Part shown: positions 25,193 through 33,262 of the stretch, one piece after another | How the letters are laid out: each line of letters opens with the position of its first letter | Position numbering within the stretch: the stretch's first letter is position 1 | Assembly: GCF_031457805.1 (NCBI RefSeq) | Contig: NZ_JAVDXI010000001.1 | Span: forward strand, 868,001 to 932,000 | Reading direction: 5' to 3' | Source of the DNA: Caulobacter sp031457805 | Lineage (GTDB): Bacteria > Pseudomonadota > Alphaproteobacteria > Caulobacterales > Caulobacteraceae | Length of the DNA stretch: 64,000 bases | Notes under the pieces: model-generated | Databases searched by the model: none | What the model saw: the letters and a program-made list of their open reading frames with translations, nothing else | What the model was told of the DNA's origin: nothing | Translations under genes and position numbers: made by a program

Positions 25193-27363
25193 CGGCGGAA
25201 ACTCCGGAGGCGCGGGCGAGCCGCGTTGAGTAAGACCACGATCGACGAGCCCGACATCGCCAGGGCCGCCACGAACGGATTGACCAGTCCGAACATCGCC
25301 GCCGGCGTGGCGACAAGGTTATAGAGCGCCGAGAAGCCGAAGTTCTCCAGAGCGCGACGGCGGGACTCGCGGGCGGTCTCGATCGACTCGACAACGGCGG
25401 CGAGCTCATCCCCCGTGAAGACCAGATCGGCCGCGTTCTGGGCGGCGTCCACCGCCGCGCCTGGCGCCATCGAGGCGTGCGCCTTGGCGAGGGCGGCGGC
25501 GTCGTTGAGACCGTCGCCAACCATCAGCACCTTTTTGCCCTGGACCTTTAGCGCATCGACCGCTGCGGCCTTCTCGACCGGCGTCAGGCCCGCGCGCCAC
25601 TCGCTGACACCGACCTCGCGCGCCACGTCGCGGACCGGCCCTTCGACATCGCCCGAAAGGATCTCGACGGACAGACCCAGCGCGCGAAGTTGGGCGATCG
25701 CCGCCTGGGCGTCGGCTCTCGGACGATCTTCGAAGGCGAAGCGGATCTTCACGTCGTTCTCGAAGCCGAACCACAGCTCGGTCTCCCGGACGCCGCCGGC
25801 CTCGACGCCGACAAAGGCGGCGCGGCCCAGACGGGCGCGGCGACCGTCGATCACGCCCTCGACGCCCTGCCCGGCCGTCTCGACGCAGTCTTGTGCGACC
25901 GGCCCGGCGCCGGCTTCGGCCGCCAGAGCGCGCGCCAACGGGTGGCGGGAGGCGCGCGCCAGCGGCGCCGCCAGCGTCACCAGGTGAGCGGGCGCGTCGA
26001 TAAGCGCCGGACGCCCCTCGGTCAGAACGCCGGTCTTGTCGAAGACAACGTGGTCAGCCTCGGCCAGCCGCTCCAGAGCCGCGCCGGACTTGACCAGGAC
26101 GCCTTTGCGAAACAGCCGGCTGCTCGCTGCGATCTGGACAGCCGGAACCGCCAGGCCCAAGGCGCACGGACAGGTGACGATCAGCACTGCCGCAGCGCGG
26201 AGCAGCGCCTCGCGCGGCCCAAGGCCCAGCGCCCAACCGCCGACGAACGTGAGGGCCGCGGCTGTGTGGACCACCGGCACATAGAGCGCGGCGGCCTTAT
26301 CGGCGAGCCGCACATAGGTCGAGCGCGCCTGGGCGCCGGCTTCCATCAGTCGGGCGATGGCGGCGAGCGTGGAGTCCTCGCTCCGCGCCGTGGCGCGCAT
26401 GACCAGTCGGCCCGACAGGTTCAGCGCGCCGGCATGCAGACGGGCGCCGGCGGCGACGGGCGCGAGCGCCGTCTCGCCGGTGATGAGGGCGTTATCGAGT
26501 TCGGAAGCGCCCTGCTCGACCAGGCCGTCGACCGGAATGCGCTCGCCGGGCGTAACCGCCAGCAGGTCGCCTACGCGAATGTCCGCGACGGGAACGCCCT
26601 GCTCGATCCCGTCGGTAAGACGCATGGCGACTGGCGCCTGGAGCGCCAGAAGATCACGCGCGGCAGAGCGGGCGCCCGCCCGCAGGCGGTGATCCAGGTA
26701 GCGACCGATCAGCAGCAGGAACAGCAGCGTGACCGCTGCGTCGAAATAGGCGTGCTTGCCGCCCAGCAGGGTCTCGGAGAAGCTGACGACCAAAGTGAGG
26801 ATCACGCCGATCGAGATCGGCACGTCCATGTTGGCCTTGCCGCGCCGCAATGAGGCCCAGGCCGAGCGGAAGAACGGCCGGCCGGCGAACAATGCACAGG
26901 GCGTGGCGACGATCGCCGCCATCCAGTACATCAAGGTCAGCGTGGCGGGCGTCAGTTCCTGCCCGAACAGTCCCGCCCAGGCCGGCACGGTGAACATCAT
27001 GACGTTTCCGGCGCCAAAGCCCGCGACGCCGAGGGCCAGGGCGAGTTCCTTGCCCTCCTTGTCCTGCGCCGCCTCGGCCTCGGCCGGATCGAACAGGCAA
27101 GCGCGGTAGCCGAGATCCTCGACGGCTTCCAGCACGCGCCCGGGATCGGAGACCTTGCCAGCCAATTCCACCGACAACTTTCCGGTCGTCAAATTCAGTC
27201 TCGCGGCCTCCACGCCCGGAAGGGCGCGGACCGCCTTCTCGATCTTGCTGATGCAGCCGGCGCAGCGGGCCCCGCGCACGAGTAGTTCAAAACGCCCTCG
27301 CCCGGCGTCGTCGCGCCGAACGAAAGCCTCCAGATCACGATGCAGGGCGAGGCTGTGGCTCAT
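25189..27363 (-). CDS. ccoI: Copper-translocating P1B-type ATPase CcoI/FixI, 724 aa
   Basis: Exports Cu(I) for assembly of the cbb3 oxidase binuclear centre. The N-terminal metal-binding domain has GARCAGCISKIEKAV (CxxC). The membrane CPC motif is in TCPCALGLAVPA, the phosphorylation loop is VFDKTGVLTEG, and the hinge is MVGDGLNDAAALA. The last helices end in GSSIVVLLNAARPRLR. Its first and last codons overlap ccoH and ccoS by 4 nt each, showing a tightly coupled operon. This cluster context separates it from CopA. Confidence 0.94.
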   Translation of the reverse strand: MSHSLALHRDLEAFVRRDDAGRGRFELLVRGARCAGCISKIEKAVRALPGVEAARLNLTTGKLSVELAGKVSDPGRVLEAVEDLGYRACLFDPAEAEAAQDKEGKELALALGVAGFGAGNVMMFTVPAWAGLFGQELTPATLTLMYWMAAIVATPCALFAGRPFFRSAWASLRRGKANMDVPISIGVILTLVVSFSETLLGGKHAYFDAAVTLLFLLLIGRYLDHRLRAGARSAARDLLALQAPVAMRLTDGIEQGVPVADIRVGDLLAVTPGERIPVDGLVEQGASELDNALITGETALAPVAAGARLHAGALNLSGRLVMRATARSEDSTLAAIARLMEAGAQARSTYVRLADKAAALYVPVVHTAAALTFVGGWALGLGPREALLRAAAVLIVTCPCALGLAVPAVQIAASSRLFRKGVLVKSGAALERLAEADHVVFDKTGVLTEGRPALIDAPAHLVTLAAPLARASRHPLARALAAEAGAGPVAQDCVETAGQGVEGVIDGRRARLGRAAFVGVEAGGVRETELWFGFENDVKIRFAFEDRPRADAQAAIAQLRALGLSVEILSGDVEGPVRDVAREVGVSEWRAGLTPVEKAAAVDALKVQGKKVLMVGDGLNDAAALAKAHASMAPGAAVDAAQNAADLVFTGDELAAVVESIETARESRRRALENFGFSALYNLVATPAAMFGLVNPFVAALAMSGSSIVVLLNAARPRLRSFRR

Positions 27364-27860
27364 TGCGACACCAGGCGCGCTTCCAGTTCAAAGGCGTTCT
27401 GGGCGTCGCGCGCCGTCGCGCGCAGATCCCAGGCGCCGTCCAACTTGGCTGTGGCCCGATAGCGGCCGTCGCCCAGCGGCTTGAAGTCGAGCACCTGCTT
27501 GCCAACCTCGGTGGCCGGACGCGCGAGCGATCCGGTCACCGAAAGCCGATCAAGCGGCCGCCCAGCACGGTCGCGCACACGAACGACCACCGCGCCTGCG
27601 CTCTCCGTCTCCACGGACGCCCCCCAACCCAACGCGGCCTCGCGCTCGCGTTGGGCCAGGGTCTTGTTGAAGGCGAGACCCGCCTCATAGGGATTGGACG
27701 CGACCTGACCCGAGAAGGTCCGGTAGGCCAGCACCATGAACACGACGTCCACGGCGATGATCAGGACGAAGAAGGCGACCACGCCGATCAGAACATGCCA
27801 GCCGGTGATCTGGCCCTTGCGCGAGGTGGCGGTCGTGACGGATTGCGCGGCGATCGTCAT
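27360..27860 (-). CDS. ccoH: FixH/CcoH family protein, 166 aa
   Basis: Membrane-anchored assembly factor of cbb3 oxidase. A hydrophobic N-terminal helix (HVLIGVVAFFVLIIAVDVVF) is followed by a periplasmic domain with the signature YEAGLAFNKTLAQREREA and GDGRYRATAKLDGAWDL. It overlaps ccoI and ccoG by 4 nt on each side. Normal length for FixH. Confidence 0.92.
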   Translation of the reverse strand: MTIAAQSVTTATSRKGQITGWHVLIGVVAFFVLIIAVDVVFMVLAYRTFSGQVASNPYEAGLAFNKTLAQREREAALGWGASVETESAGAVVVRVRDRAGRPLDRLSVTGSLARPATEVGKQVLDFKPLGDGRYRATAKLDGAWDLRATARDAQNAFELEARLVSQ

Positions 27861-29350
27861 TGCGGGTTCGCAGCTCCAGAAAGAAAAACGGTCTTGGACT
27901 CGGCCGTGATGTCGCCGGACTTGGCGATGAACCGAGCAGGCACGCTGCCGGCCAGATTGGCGTCAGCGGGAGCCGTGACGAAGATCCTGGCCGAGACCAC
28001 CTGGTCGGCGGGCGCAACCAAGGTCACGGTCTGAGCGGTCTGTCCGGGCTGGCTGAGCCGCGCGCCCGGCACGCCTTCGAACGTGATATCGAAGCGACGT
28101 TCGGCGAAGGTGCGGTTGGTGATCTTCAGCGTGTAGCCGTCGCGCACCGCGCCGTCGTGCATCCGCACGAACGTCGGGTTGCGGTCACGGATGACGTGAA
28201 GGTCAGCCTTGGGGCGCGTGACCAAGGACCAGAGCGTCAAGCCGCCCACCAGGGCGAGCGCCACGGCGTAGTAGATCGTGCGCGAGCGGACAGGCTTGTA
28301 GACGGCCTTCTGGCCGCAGGTGCGCGCGGCGACCGCCGCGTCCGTGTCATAGGCGATGAGGCCTGTGGGCCGGCCCAGCTTCGCAAGAATGTCATCGCAG
28401 GCGTCGACACAGAGGCCGCAGTTGATGCACTCCAGCTGCGAGCCGTCGCGGATGTCGATGCCCATCGGGCAGACCACGACGCACTGGCGACAGTCGATGC
28501 AGTCACCGCGTCCTTCCCAGCTCTGGCCCTTCTTGTGGGCCCCGCGCGGCTCGCCGCGTTCGCGCAGATAGGTCACCTGCAGCGAGTGCTGGTCCAGCAT
28601 CGCGCCCTGGATCCGGGGCCAGGGACACATGTACGTGCAGACCTGCTCGCGCATCCAACCGGCGAAGATGTAGGTGGTCGCCGTCAGCAGGGCGCAGGAC
28701 ACATAAGCCGTGGCGGGCGCCTGGCCGATCCAGAAGGTGCGGATCAGGGTCGGCGCGTCGTGAAAATAGAAAATCCAGGCGCCGCCCGTGCCGAAAGCGA
28801 TGCCCAGCCAGGTCAGGTGCTTGCCGGTCTTGCGCCAGATCTTGTCGAAGGACAGCGGCGCGGCGTCCAGACGCATCCGGGCGTTGCGATCGCCCTCGAA
28901 GAGCCGCTCGACGACGATGTAGAGGTCCGTCCAAACGGTCTGCGGACAGGCATAGCCGCACCAGAGGCGGCCAAACAGCGCCGTCGTGAGGAACAGCGCC
29001 AGCGCTGCGGCGATCAGCACGCCGGTAAAGAGATAGACTTCCTGCGGCCAGAGCTGGATGTCGAAGAAGTAGAAGCGCCGGCCAGTGAAATCGACCAGCG
29101 CCGCCTGCTGCGGAAAGCCTTCCGGCCGCCCCCAACGGATCCAGGGCGTGATGTAATAGACGCCGAGGGTGGCGATCAGCAGAACCCACTTCACCATCCG
29201 CCACTTGCCATGGACAAGCTTGGGATAGATCGGTTGGCGCGGCTTGTAGAGGCTGCCCTTGGCGTCGCCCTTGCCTTTGGCCCGCTCGGCGGCGGAGACC
29301 GCCGAGCGGGTGTCAGGTTTGGGCGGAGTGTTGTCGATAAGCGTGGGCAT
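27857..29350 (-). CDS. ccoG: Cytochrome c oxidase accessory protein CcoG/FixG, 497 aa
   Basis: Membrane ferredoxin-like protein involved in copper delivery to the cbb3 oxidase. Several membrane helices are present, then two 4Fe-4S motifs in CIDCRQCVVVCPMGIDIR and CINCGLCVDACDD, and a C-terminal Ig-like periplasmic domain. The segment WCGYACPQTVWTDLY is conserved in CcoG. It follows ccoP after 5 bp and overlaps ccoH, linking oxidase and assembly genes into one run. Confidence 0.94.
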   Translation of the reverse strand: MPTLIDNTPPKPDTRSAVSAAERAKGKGDAKGSLYKPRQPIYPKLVHGKWRMVKWVLLIATLGVYYITPWIRWGRPEGFPQQAALVDFTGRRFYFFDIQLWPQEVYLFTGVLIAAALALFLTTALFGRLWCGYACPQTVWTDLYIVVERLFEGDRNARMRLDAAPLSFDKIWRKTGKHLTWLGIAFGTGGAWIFYFHDAPTLIRTFWIGQAPATAYVSCALLTATTYIFAGWMREQVCTYMCPWPRIQGAMLDQHSLQVTYLRERGEPRGAHKKGQSWEGRGDCIDCRQCVVVCPMGIDIRDGSQLECINCGLCVDACDDILAKLGRPTGLIAYDTDAAVAARTCGQKAVYKPVRSRTIYYAVALALVGGLTLWSLVTRPKADLHVIRDRNPTFVRMHDGAVRDGYTLKITNRTFAERRFDITFEGVPGARLSQPGQTAQTVTLVAPADQVVSARIFVTAPADANLAGSVPARFIAKSGDITAESKTVFLSGAANPQ

Positions 29351-29355
29351 GGGCC

Positions 29356-30222
29356 CTACTGACCGCCTGCGTTACTGTGGATGTAGACGCTGAGCGCCTT
29401 GATCGTTTCGGGGCTCAAACGACCGCCCCAAGCGGGCATGACGCCGCCGTTGCCGGCATAGATCTGGCCGCGAATGGACGCGCGATCCGAGCCGAACAGC
29501 CAGTCGGCGTCCGTCAGGTTCGGCGCGCCAAGCTGCTGGTTGCCGAGGCCCTGCGGACCATGGCAGGCCGAGCACTGGGCCTCGAACAGAGGCGCCGCGC
29601 GCGCGACCCCCCCGGCGTCGGCGGGGCGACGCGACAGGTTCACCACATACTCGGTCAGATCGTCGATCTGCTCGGGCTTGAGCATCTCGTCGCGGCCGTA
29701 AGCGGGCATTTGCGAGACGCGCGCGCCCTCCGCTCCCGAACGGATCCCGTGGGTGATGGTGTACTGGATGTCCTCCAGCTTGCCGCCCCACAGCCAAACG
29801 TCGTCGCGAAGGTTGGCGTAGCCCTTGGAGCCCGTGCCGCCGATGCCGTGGCAGGTGGCGCAGTTGTCGCCGAACACCGACTGGCCGACCTGCTGGGCGT
29901 AGGCCTGAAGCTTCGGGTCCTTCTCGATCTGCTCGAGGCTGGCGGTGCGCAGCATGGCCGCGCCCTCACCCCGATGCGCCTCGAGCGCCTTGAGCTCCTG
30001 GCCAACCTCCGCCCGGTCGGACTTGTTCAGCAGACCTTTGGTGTAGCCATTCAGTCCCGGCCAAGCGGGCATCAGCACCCAGTAGCCGATCGAGAAGGCG
30101 ATGGAGGCGTACCAGATCCACAGCCACCAGCGCGGCAGCGGATTATCCAGCTCGCGAATGCCGTCCCATTCGTGGCCGGTGGTTTCGACGCCCGTGGCGT
30201 CATCGATCTTACGGTCGGCCAT
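29356..30222 (-). CDS. ccoP: cbb3 oxidase diheme subunit CcoP, 288 aa
   Basis: Membrane-anchored diheme cytochrome c feeding electrons to CcoO/CcoN. One N-terminal helix (WWLWIWYASIAFSIGYWVLM) is followed by two heme c motifs, NCATCHGIGG and QCSACHGPQG, each with a distal Met region (PAYGRDEM, VMPAWGG). The start overlaps the ccoQ stop (ATGA). Length and order are standard for ccoNOQP. Confidence 0.95.
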   Translation of the reverse strand: MADRKIDDATGVETTGHEWDGIRELDNPLPRWWLWIWYASIAFSIGYWVLMPAWPGLNGYTKGLLNKSDRAEVGQELKALEAHRGEGAAMLRTASLEQIEKDPKLQAYAQQVGQSVFGDNCATCHGIGGTGSKGYANLRDDVWLWGGKLEDIQYTITHGIRSGAEGARVSQMPAYGRDEMLKPEQIDDLTEYVVNLSRRPADAGGVARAAPLFEAQCSACHGPQGLGNQQLGAPNLTDADWLFGSDRASIRGQIYAGNGGVMPAWGGRLSPETIKALSVYIHSNAGGQ

Positions 30223-30389
30223 CAGGGTTGCTCCCCGTCGTCCAGCGGCATGCGCGCGGCGTGTTGGAATTCGGCCTTCTTGGAGGGCCGGAGGGCGTAG
30301 GCGACGCCGGCGAGGAAGATCAGGCCGAAATAGATCAGCCCGAACTGCTGCGCGAAGCGCGCCACGGTTTCGTAGGAGAGACCGCTCAT
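30222..30389 (-). CDS. ccoQ: cbb3 oxidase subunit CcoQ/FixQ, 55 aa
   Basis: Small single-helix subunit stabilising the complex. It reads MSGLSYETVARFAQQFGLI, then YFGLIFLAGVAYALRPSKK, ending in a short polar tail. The YALRPSKK end of the helix is typical of FixQ. It overlaps ccoO upstream and ccoP downstream by 4 nt each. It is easily missed because of its length. Confidence 0.92.
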   Translation of the reverse strand: MSGLSYETVARFAQQFGLIYFGLIFLAGVAYALRPSKKAEFQHAARMPLDDGEQP

Positions 30390-31129
30390 CGTTGGTTCTC
30401 CGGCGCGTGGGCCTTGTACGTCTTGAAGTCGACGGTCGTGCCCAGCATCTGGAGATAGGCGACCAGGGCGTCCATCTCGCTGACCTTGTTCGGGTCGCCG
30501 TCGAAGTCGCGGTTGACGACCTTGGCGTCGTACCGGCCGCGCAGGGCCACGGCGTCGGTCGAGAACGGATCGGCCTGCGCCTCGAGATCCTTCTTGGCGT
30601 TGGTGATCTGATCGGCCGTGTAAGGCACGCCGACCGCCTTCTGGGCCTTCATGCGATCGGCGATGTCGCTGTAGTCCAGCTCATTGGTGGCCAGGAACTT
30701 GTAGGGCGGCATCACCGACTCCGGCACGACCGAGCGCGGATCGATCAGGTGATCGCGGTGCCAGCTGTCGGAGTACTTGCCGCCGACACGCGCCAGGTCA
30801 GGACCGGTGCGCTTGGACCCCCATTGGAACGGGTGGTCGTACATGCTCTCGGCCGCCAGGCTGTAGTGGCCGTAGCGCTCGACCTCGTCGCGTAGCGGGC
30901 GGACCATCTGCGAGTGGCAGAGGTAGCAGCCCTCGCGGACATAGATGTCGCGCCCGGCCAGCTCCAGCGGCGTGTAGGTGCGCACGCCCTGGACCTTCTC
31001 GATCGTGCCCTGCAGCCAGAACAGCGGGGCGATTTCAACGAGGCCGCCAATCGAGACGACCAGGAGGATGCCGACGACGAGCAGCAGCGAATGCCGCTCG
31101 AACTTGGCGTGGTGCTTCCAGATGGACAT
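30386..31129 (-). CDS. ccoO: cbb3 oxidase monoheme subunit CcoO, 247 aa
   Basis: Membrane-bound monoheme cytochrome c. An N-terminal helix (LLLVVGILLVVSIGGLVEI) is followed by the heme motif in REGCYLCHSQMVRPLRDE and the conserved DHPFQWGSKRTGPDLAR. The frame remains open upstream to 31777, but that part is antisense-frame run through ccoN. The ATG at 31129 gives the standard CcoO start MSIWKHHAKFERHS. It is 8 bp behind ccoN. Confidence 0.95.
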   Translation of the reverse strand: MSIWKHHAKFERHSLLLVVGILLVVSIGGLVEIAPLFWLQGTIEKVQGVRTYTPLELAGRDIYVREGCYLCHSQMVRPLRDEVERYGHYSLAAESMYDHPFQWGSKRTGPDLARVGGKYSDSWHRDHLIDPRSVVPESVMPPYKFLATNELDYSDIADRMKAQKAVGVPYTADQITNAKKDLEAQADPFSTDAVALRGRYDAKVVNRDFDGDPNKVSEMDALVAYLQMLGTTVDFKTYKAHAPENQR

Positions 31130-31137
31130 CAGGGACC

Positions 31138-32784
31138 TCAGGCGATCGCGGTGGCGGGAGCAGCCGAAGCGTCGGCCGGCGCGGCGGAGGGCGAAGCGAT
31201 CGTCTTCCACATGTTGACGATCATGATCAGGGCGCCGCTCAGGTACATGAGGCCGCCGACCGTCCGGATGACGTTCTCGATGTGCTTGGCCGACACCGTC
31301 TCGATGAAGCTGTAGGCCAGGAAGCCCTGCGGGGTGTATTCCCGCCACATCAGGCCTTCCATGATGCCCGACACCCACATCGCGGCGATGTAGAGCAGGA
31401 TCCCGGTGGTCGCGATCCAGAAGTGCCACTCGATCAGCTTGTTCGAGTACATCCCTGGTTTTTTCCAGAGCCACGGCACCAGACAGTAAATCGCGCCGAA
31501 GCTGATGAAGCCGACCCAGCCCAAAGCGCCGGAGTGCACGTGACCAATGGTCCAGTCGGTGTAGTGGCTGAGTGCGTTGACCGCGCGGATCGACATCACC
31601 GGGCCTTCGAAGGTCGACATGCCATAGAAGGCGATCGAGACGACCATCATGCGGACGACGGGGTCGGTGCGCAGCTTGTCCCACGCGCCCGACAGGGTCA
31701 TCAGGCCGTTGATCATGCCGCCCCAGCTGGGCATCCACAGCATGATCGAGAAGGTCATGCCCAGGGTCTGCGCCCACTGCGGCAGCGCCGTGTAGTGCAG
31801 GTGGTGAGGACCGGCCCAGATGTAGATGAAGATCAGCGCCCAGAAGTGCACGATCGACAGACGGTAGCTGTAGACCGGCCGTTCAACGCGCTTGGGCACG
31901 AAGTAGTACATCATGGCCAGGAAGCCGGCGGTCAGGAAGAAGCCGACGGCGTTGTGGCCGTACCACCACTGGACCAGAGCGTCCTGAACGCCGGCGAACA
32001 CGCCGTAGGACTTGGAGCTCAGGAGACCAACGGGGACGCCGGCGTTGTTCACAAGGTGCAGAAGCGCGACCGTGACGATGAACGCCAGGTAGAACCAGTT
32101 AGCCACATAGATGTGGGGTTCCTTGCGCCTCCAGATCGTGCCGAGGAACACCAGGAGATAGGCGACCCAGACGATCGTCAGCCACAGGTCGGTGTACCAC
32201 TCAGGCTCAGCGTACTCCTTGCCCTGGGTCGCGCCCATCAGATAACCGGTGGCGGCCAGCACGATGAACAGCTGGTAGCCCCAGAACACGAACCACGGCG
32301 TGATGCCGCCGGCCAGTCGCGCCTTGCAGGTGCGCTGCACGACATAGAAGGACGTCGCAATCAGGGCGTTGCCGCCAAACGCGAAGATCACCGCCGAGGT
32401 GTGCAGCGGCCGCAGACGGCCGAAGTTCAGGAAGCCCAGGTCCGGGAAGTAGAAGACCGTCGGCCAGGACAGCTGGGCGGCGATGATCACCCCGACGAGT
32501 AGGCCCGCCGCGCCCCAGAACATGGTGGCGATCACGCCCGCCTTGACCACGTTGTCTGAATATTCATCGGGATGATCCTGCAGCGTCCCGCCCGCCAAAC
32601 CGGCGTTCAGGGCGAAGGCGGCGAGGACGCCAGCCAGCGCGAACGTTCCGATCTGCAGACGGAATATCGGATCATGGGTGAGACCAGCGCCGAGAATCGC
32701 CAGGAAGGCGCCGACGACAGAAATGGCGAGAAGCGCCGCGGAGCCCGCTGGCGGGCCGGCGCTTCTAAGTGTGGTTGCGGACAT
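31138..32784 (-). CDS. ccoN: cbb3-type cytochrome c oxidase catalytic subunit CcoN, 548 aa
   Basis: Heme-copper oxidase subunit I of the high-affinity C family. About 14 helices are expected; heme and copper histidines are seen in RPLHTSAVIFAFGGN, WWYGHNAVGFFLTAGFL, WAGPHHLHYTALP and TIGHVHSGALGW. ATG 32784 has AGGGAGT upstream; the longer frame to 32847 would cross the FNR/FixK box. First gene of ccoNOQP-GHIS. Controlled presumably by the FNR/FixK-like regulator encoded at 23297. Confidence 0.96.
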   Translation of the reverse strand: MSATTLRSAGPPAGSAALLAISVVGAFLAILGAGLTHDPIFRLQIGTFALAGVLAAFALNAGLAGGTLQDHPDEYSDNVVKAGVIATMFWGAAGLLVGVIIAAQLSWPTVFYFPDLGFLNFGRLRPLHTSAVIFAFGGNALIATSFYVVQRTCKARLAGGITPWFVFWGYQLFIVLAATGYLMGATQGKEYAEPEWYTDLWLTIVWVAYLLVFLGTIWRRKEPHIYVANWFYLAFIVTVALLHLVNNAGVPVGLLSSKSYGVFAGVQDALVQWWYGHNAVGFFLTAGFLAMMYYFVPKRVERPVYSYRLSIVHFWALIFIYIWAGPHHLHYTALPQWAQTLGMTFSIMLWMPSWGGMINGLMTLSGAWDKLRTDPVVRMMVVSIAFYGMSTFEGPVMSIRAVNALSHYTDWTIGHVHSGALGWVGFISFGAIYCLVPWLWKKPGMYSNKLIEWHFWIATTGILLYIAAMWVSGIMEGLMWREYTPQGFLAYSFIETVSAKHIENVIRTVGGLMYLSGALIMIVNMWKTIASPSAAPADASAAPATAIA

Positions 32785-32840
32785 ACGGACTCCCTGGGGC
32801 GAACCTCGCCCCTGGATGTCATGCCACGACTCCTCCGGCT

Positions 32841-32854
32841 TTGACACGCATCAA
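32841..32854. promoter_or_regulatory. FNR/FixK box upstream of ccoN
   Basis: TTGACACGCATCAA fits TTGAT-N4-ATCAA at 9 of the 10 defined positions. It has the same single departure (C at position 5) as the box at 24123. It is 57 bp before ccoN and 34 bp before the divergent small membrane protein. Confidence 0.75.
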
Positions 32855-32888
32855 AGCCCCCTTCCCAAACAAGGGCCATGGTGCGCCC

Positions 32889-33173
32889 ATGTCATGGGAG
32901 ATTGATCACGTGCCCCATCTTGAGGTCCTGGTCCGCAACAGCGTTCCGCTCGCCGGCGCTTTGGCGTTCGTCAGCTGGGCGGTGGCCTTGGGTGAAGCCG
33001 CGCCTCGCCTCCTGACGGGCTCACTCTGCACATCCAGCCAAGACGCTTGGGCGTTCGCTGGGCACTGCCCTGCGTGCTACGTCGCCGTCGGTTTCACAAT
33101 GGTGGCCGTTGGTCTTGCCATGGCGCGCCTTCGCAGCCCTGCGCGAGCCGCAGCGCGCGTCACCGCGATCTAG
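32889..33173 (+). CDS. Small membrane protein of unknown function with CPAC motif, 94 aa
   Basis: Two hydrophobic helices are visible (VPLAGALAFVSWAVALGEA and ACYVAVGFTMVAVGLAMARL), joined by a loop containing three cysteines: SLCTSSQ and the pair GHCPACY. It is transcribed divergently from ccoN with the FNR/FixK box in the shared upstream region, so co-induction in low oxygen is plausible. The ATG at 32889 lacks a strong SD, which lowers confidence. No family was recognised; a metal- or redox-related role would be speculation from the CxxC alone. Confidence 0.5.
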   Translation: MSWEIDHVPHLEVLVRNSVPLAGALAFVSWAVALGEAAPRLLTGSLCTSSQDAWAFAGHCPACYVAVGFTMVAVGLAMARLRSPARAAARVTAI

Positions 33174-33222
33174 GAAACGCCGGGCTCATGCCGCTAGGCG
33201 ACGGGCACGTTCGGCGTTGACC

Positions 33223-33249
33223 CGGAGCAACGCTAGAAGCGTTGCTCCG
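33223..33249. terminator. Hairpin between convergent genes
   Basis: Perfect 11-bp stem CGGAGCAACGC / GCGTTGCTCCG with a TAGAA loop, located between the small membrane protein (+) and the chemoreceptor (-). There is no clear T run on either side, so it could be a terminator or an mRNA-end stabiliser. Confidence 0.55.
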
Positions 33250-33262
33250 CCTTGTAACTCGG

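Noticed and set aside
31130..31777. Upstream extension of the ccoO frame
   Set aside because: It runs in another frame through ccoN; the family start MSIWKHHAKF is at 31129.
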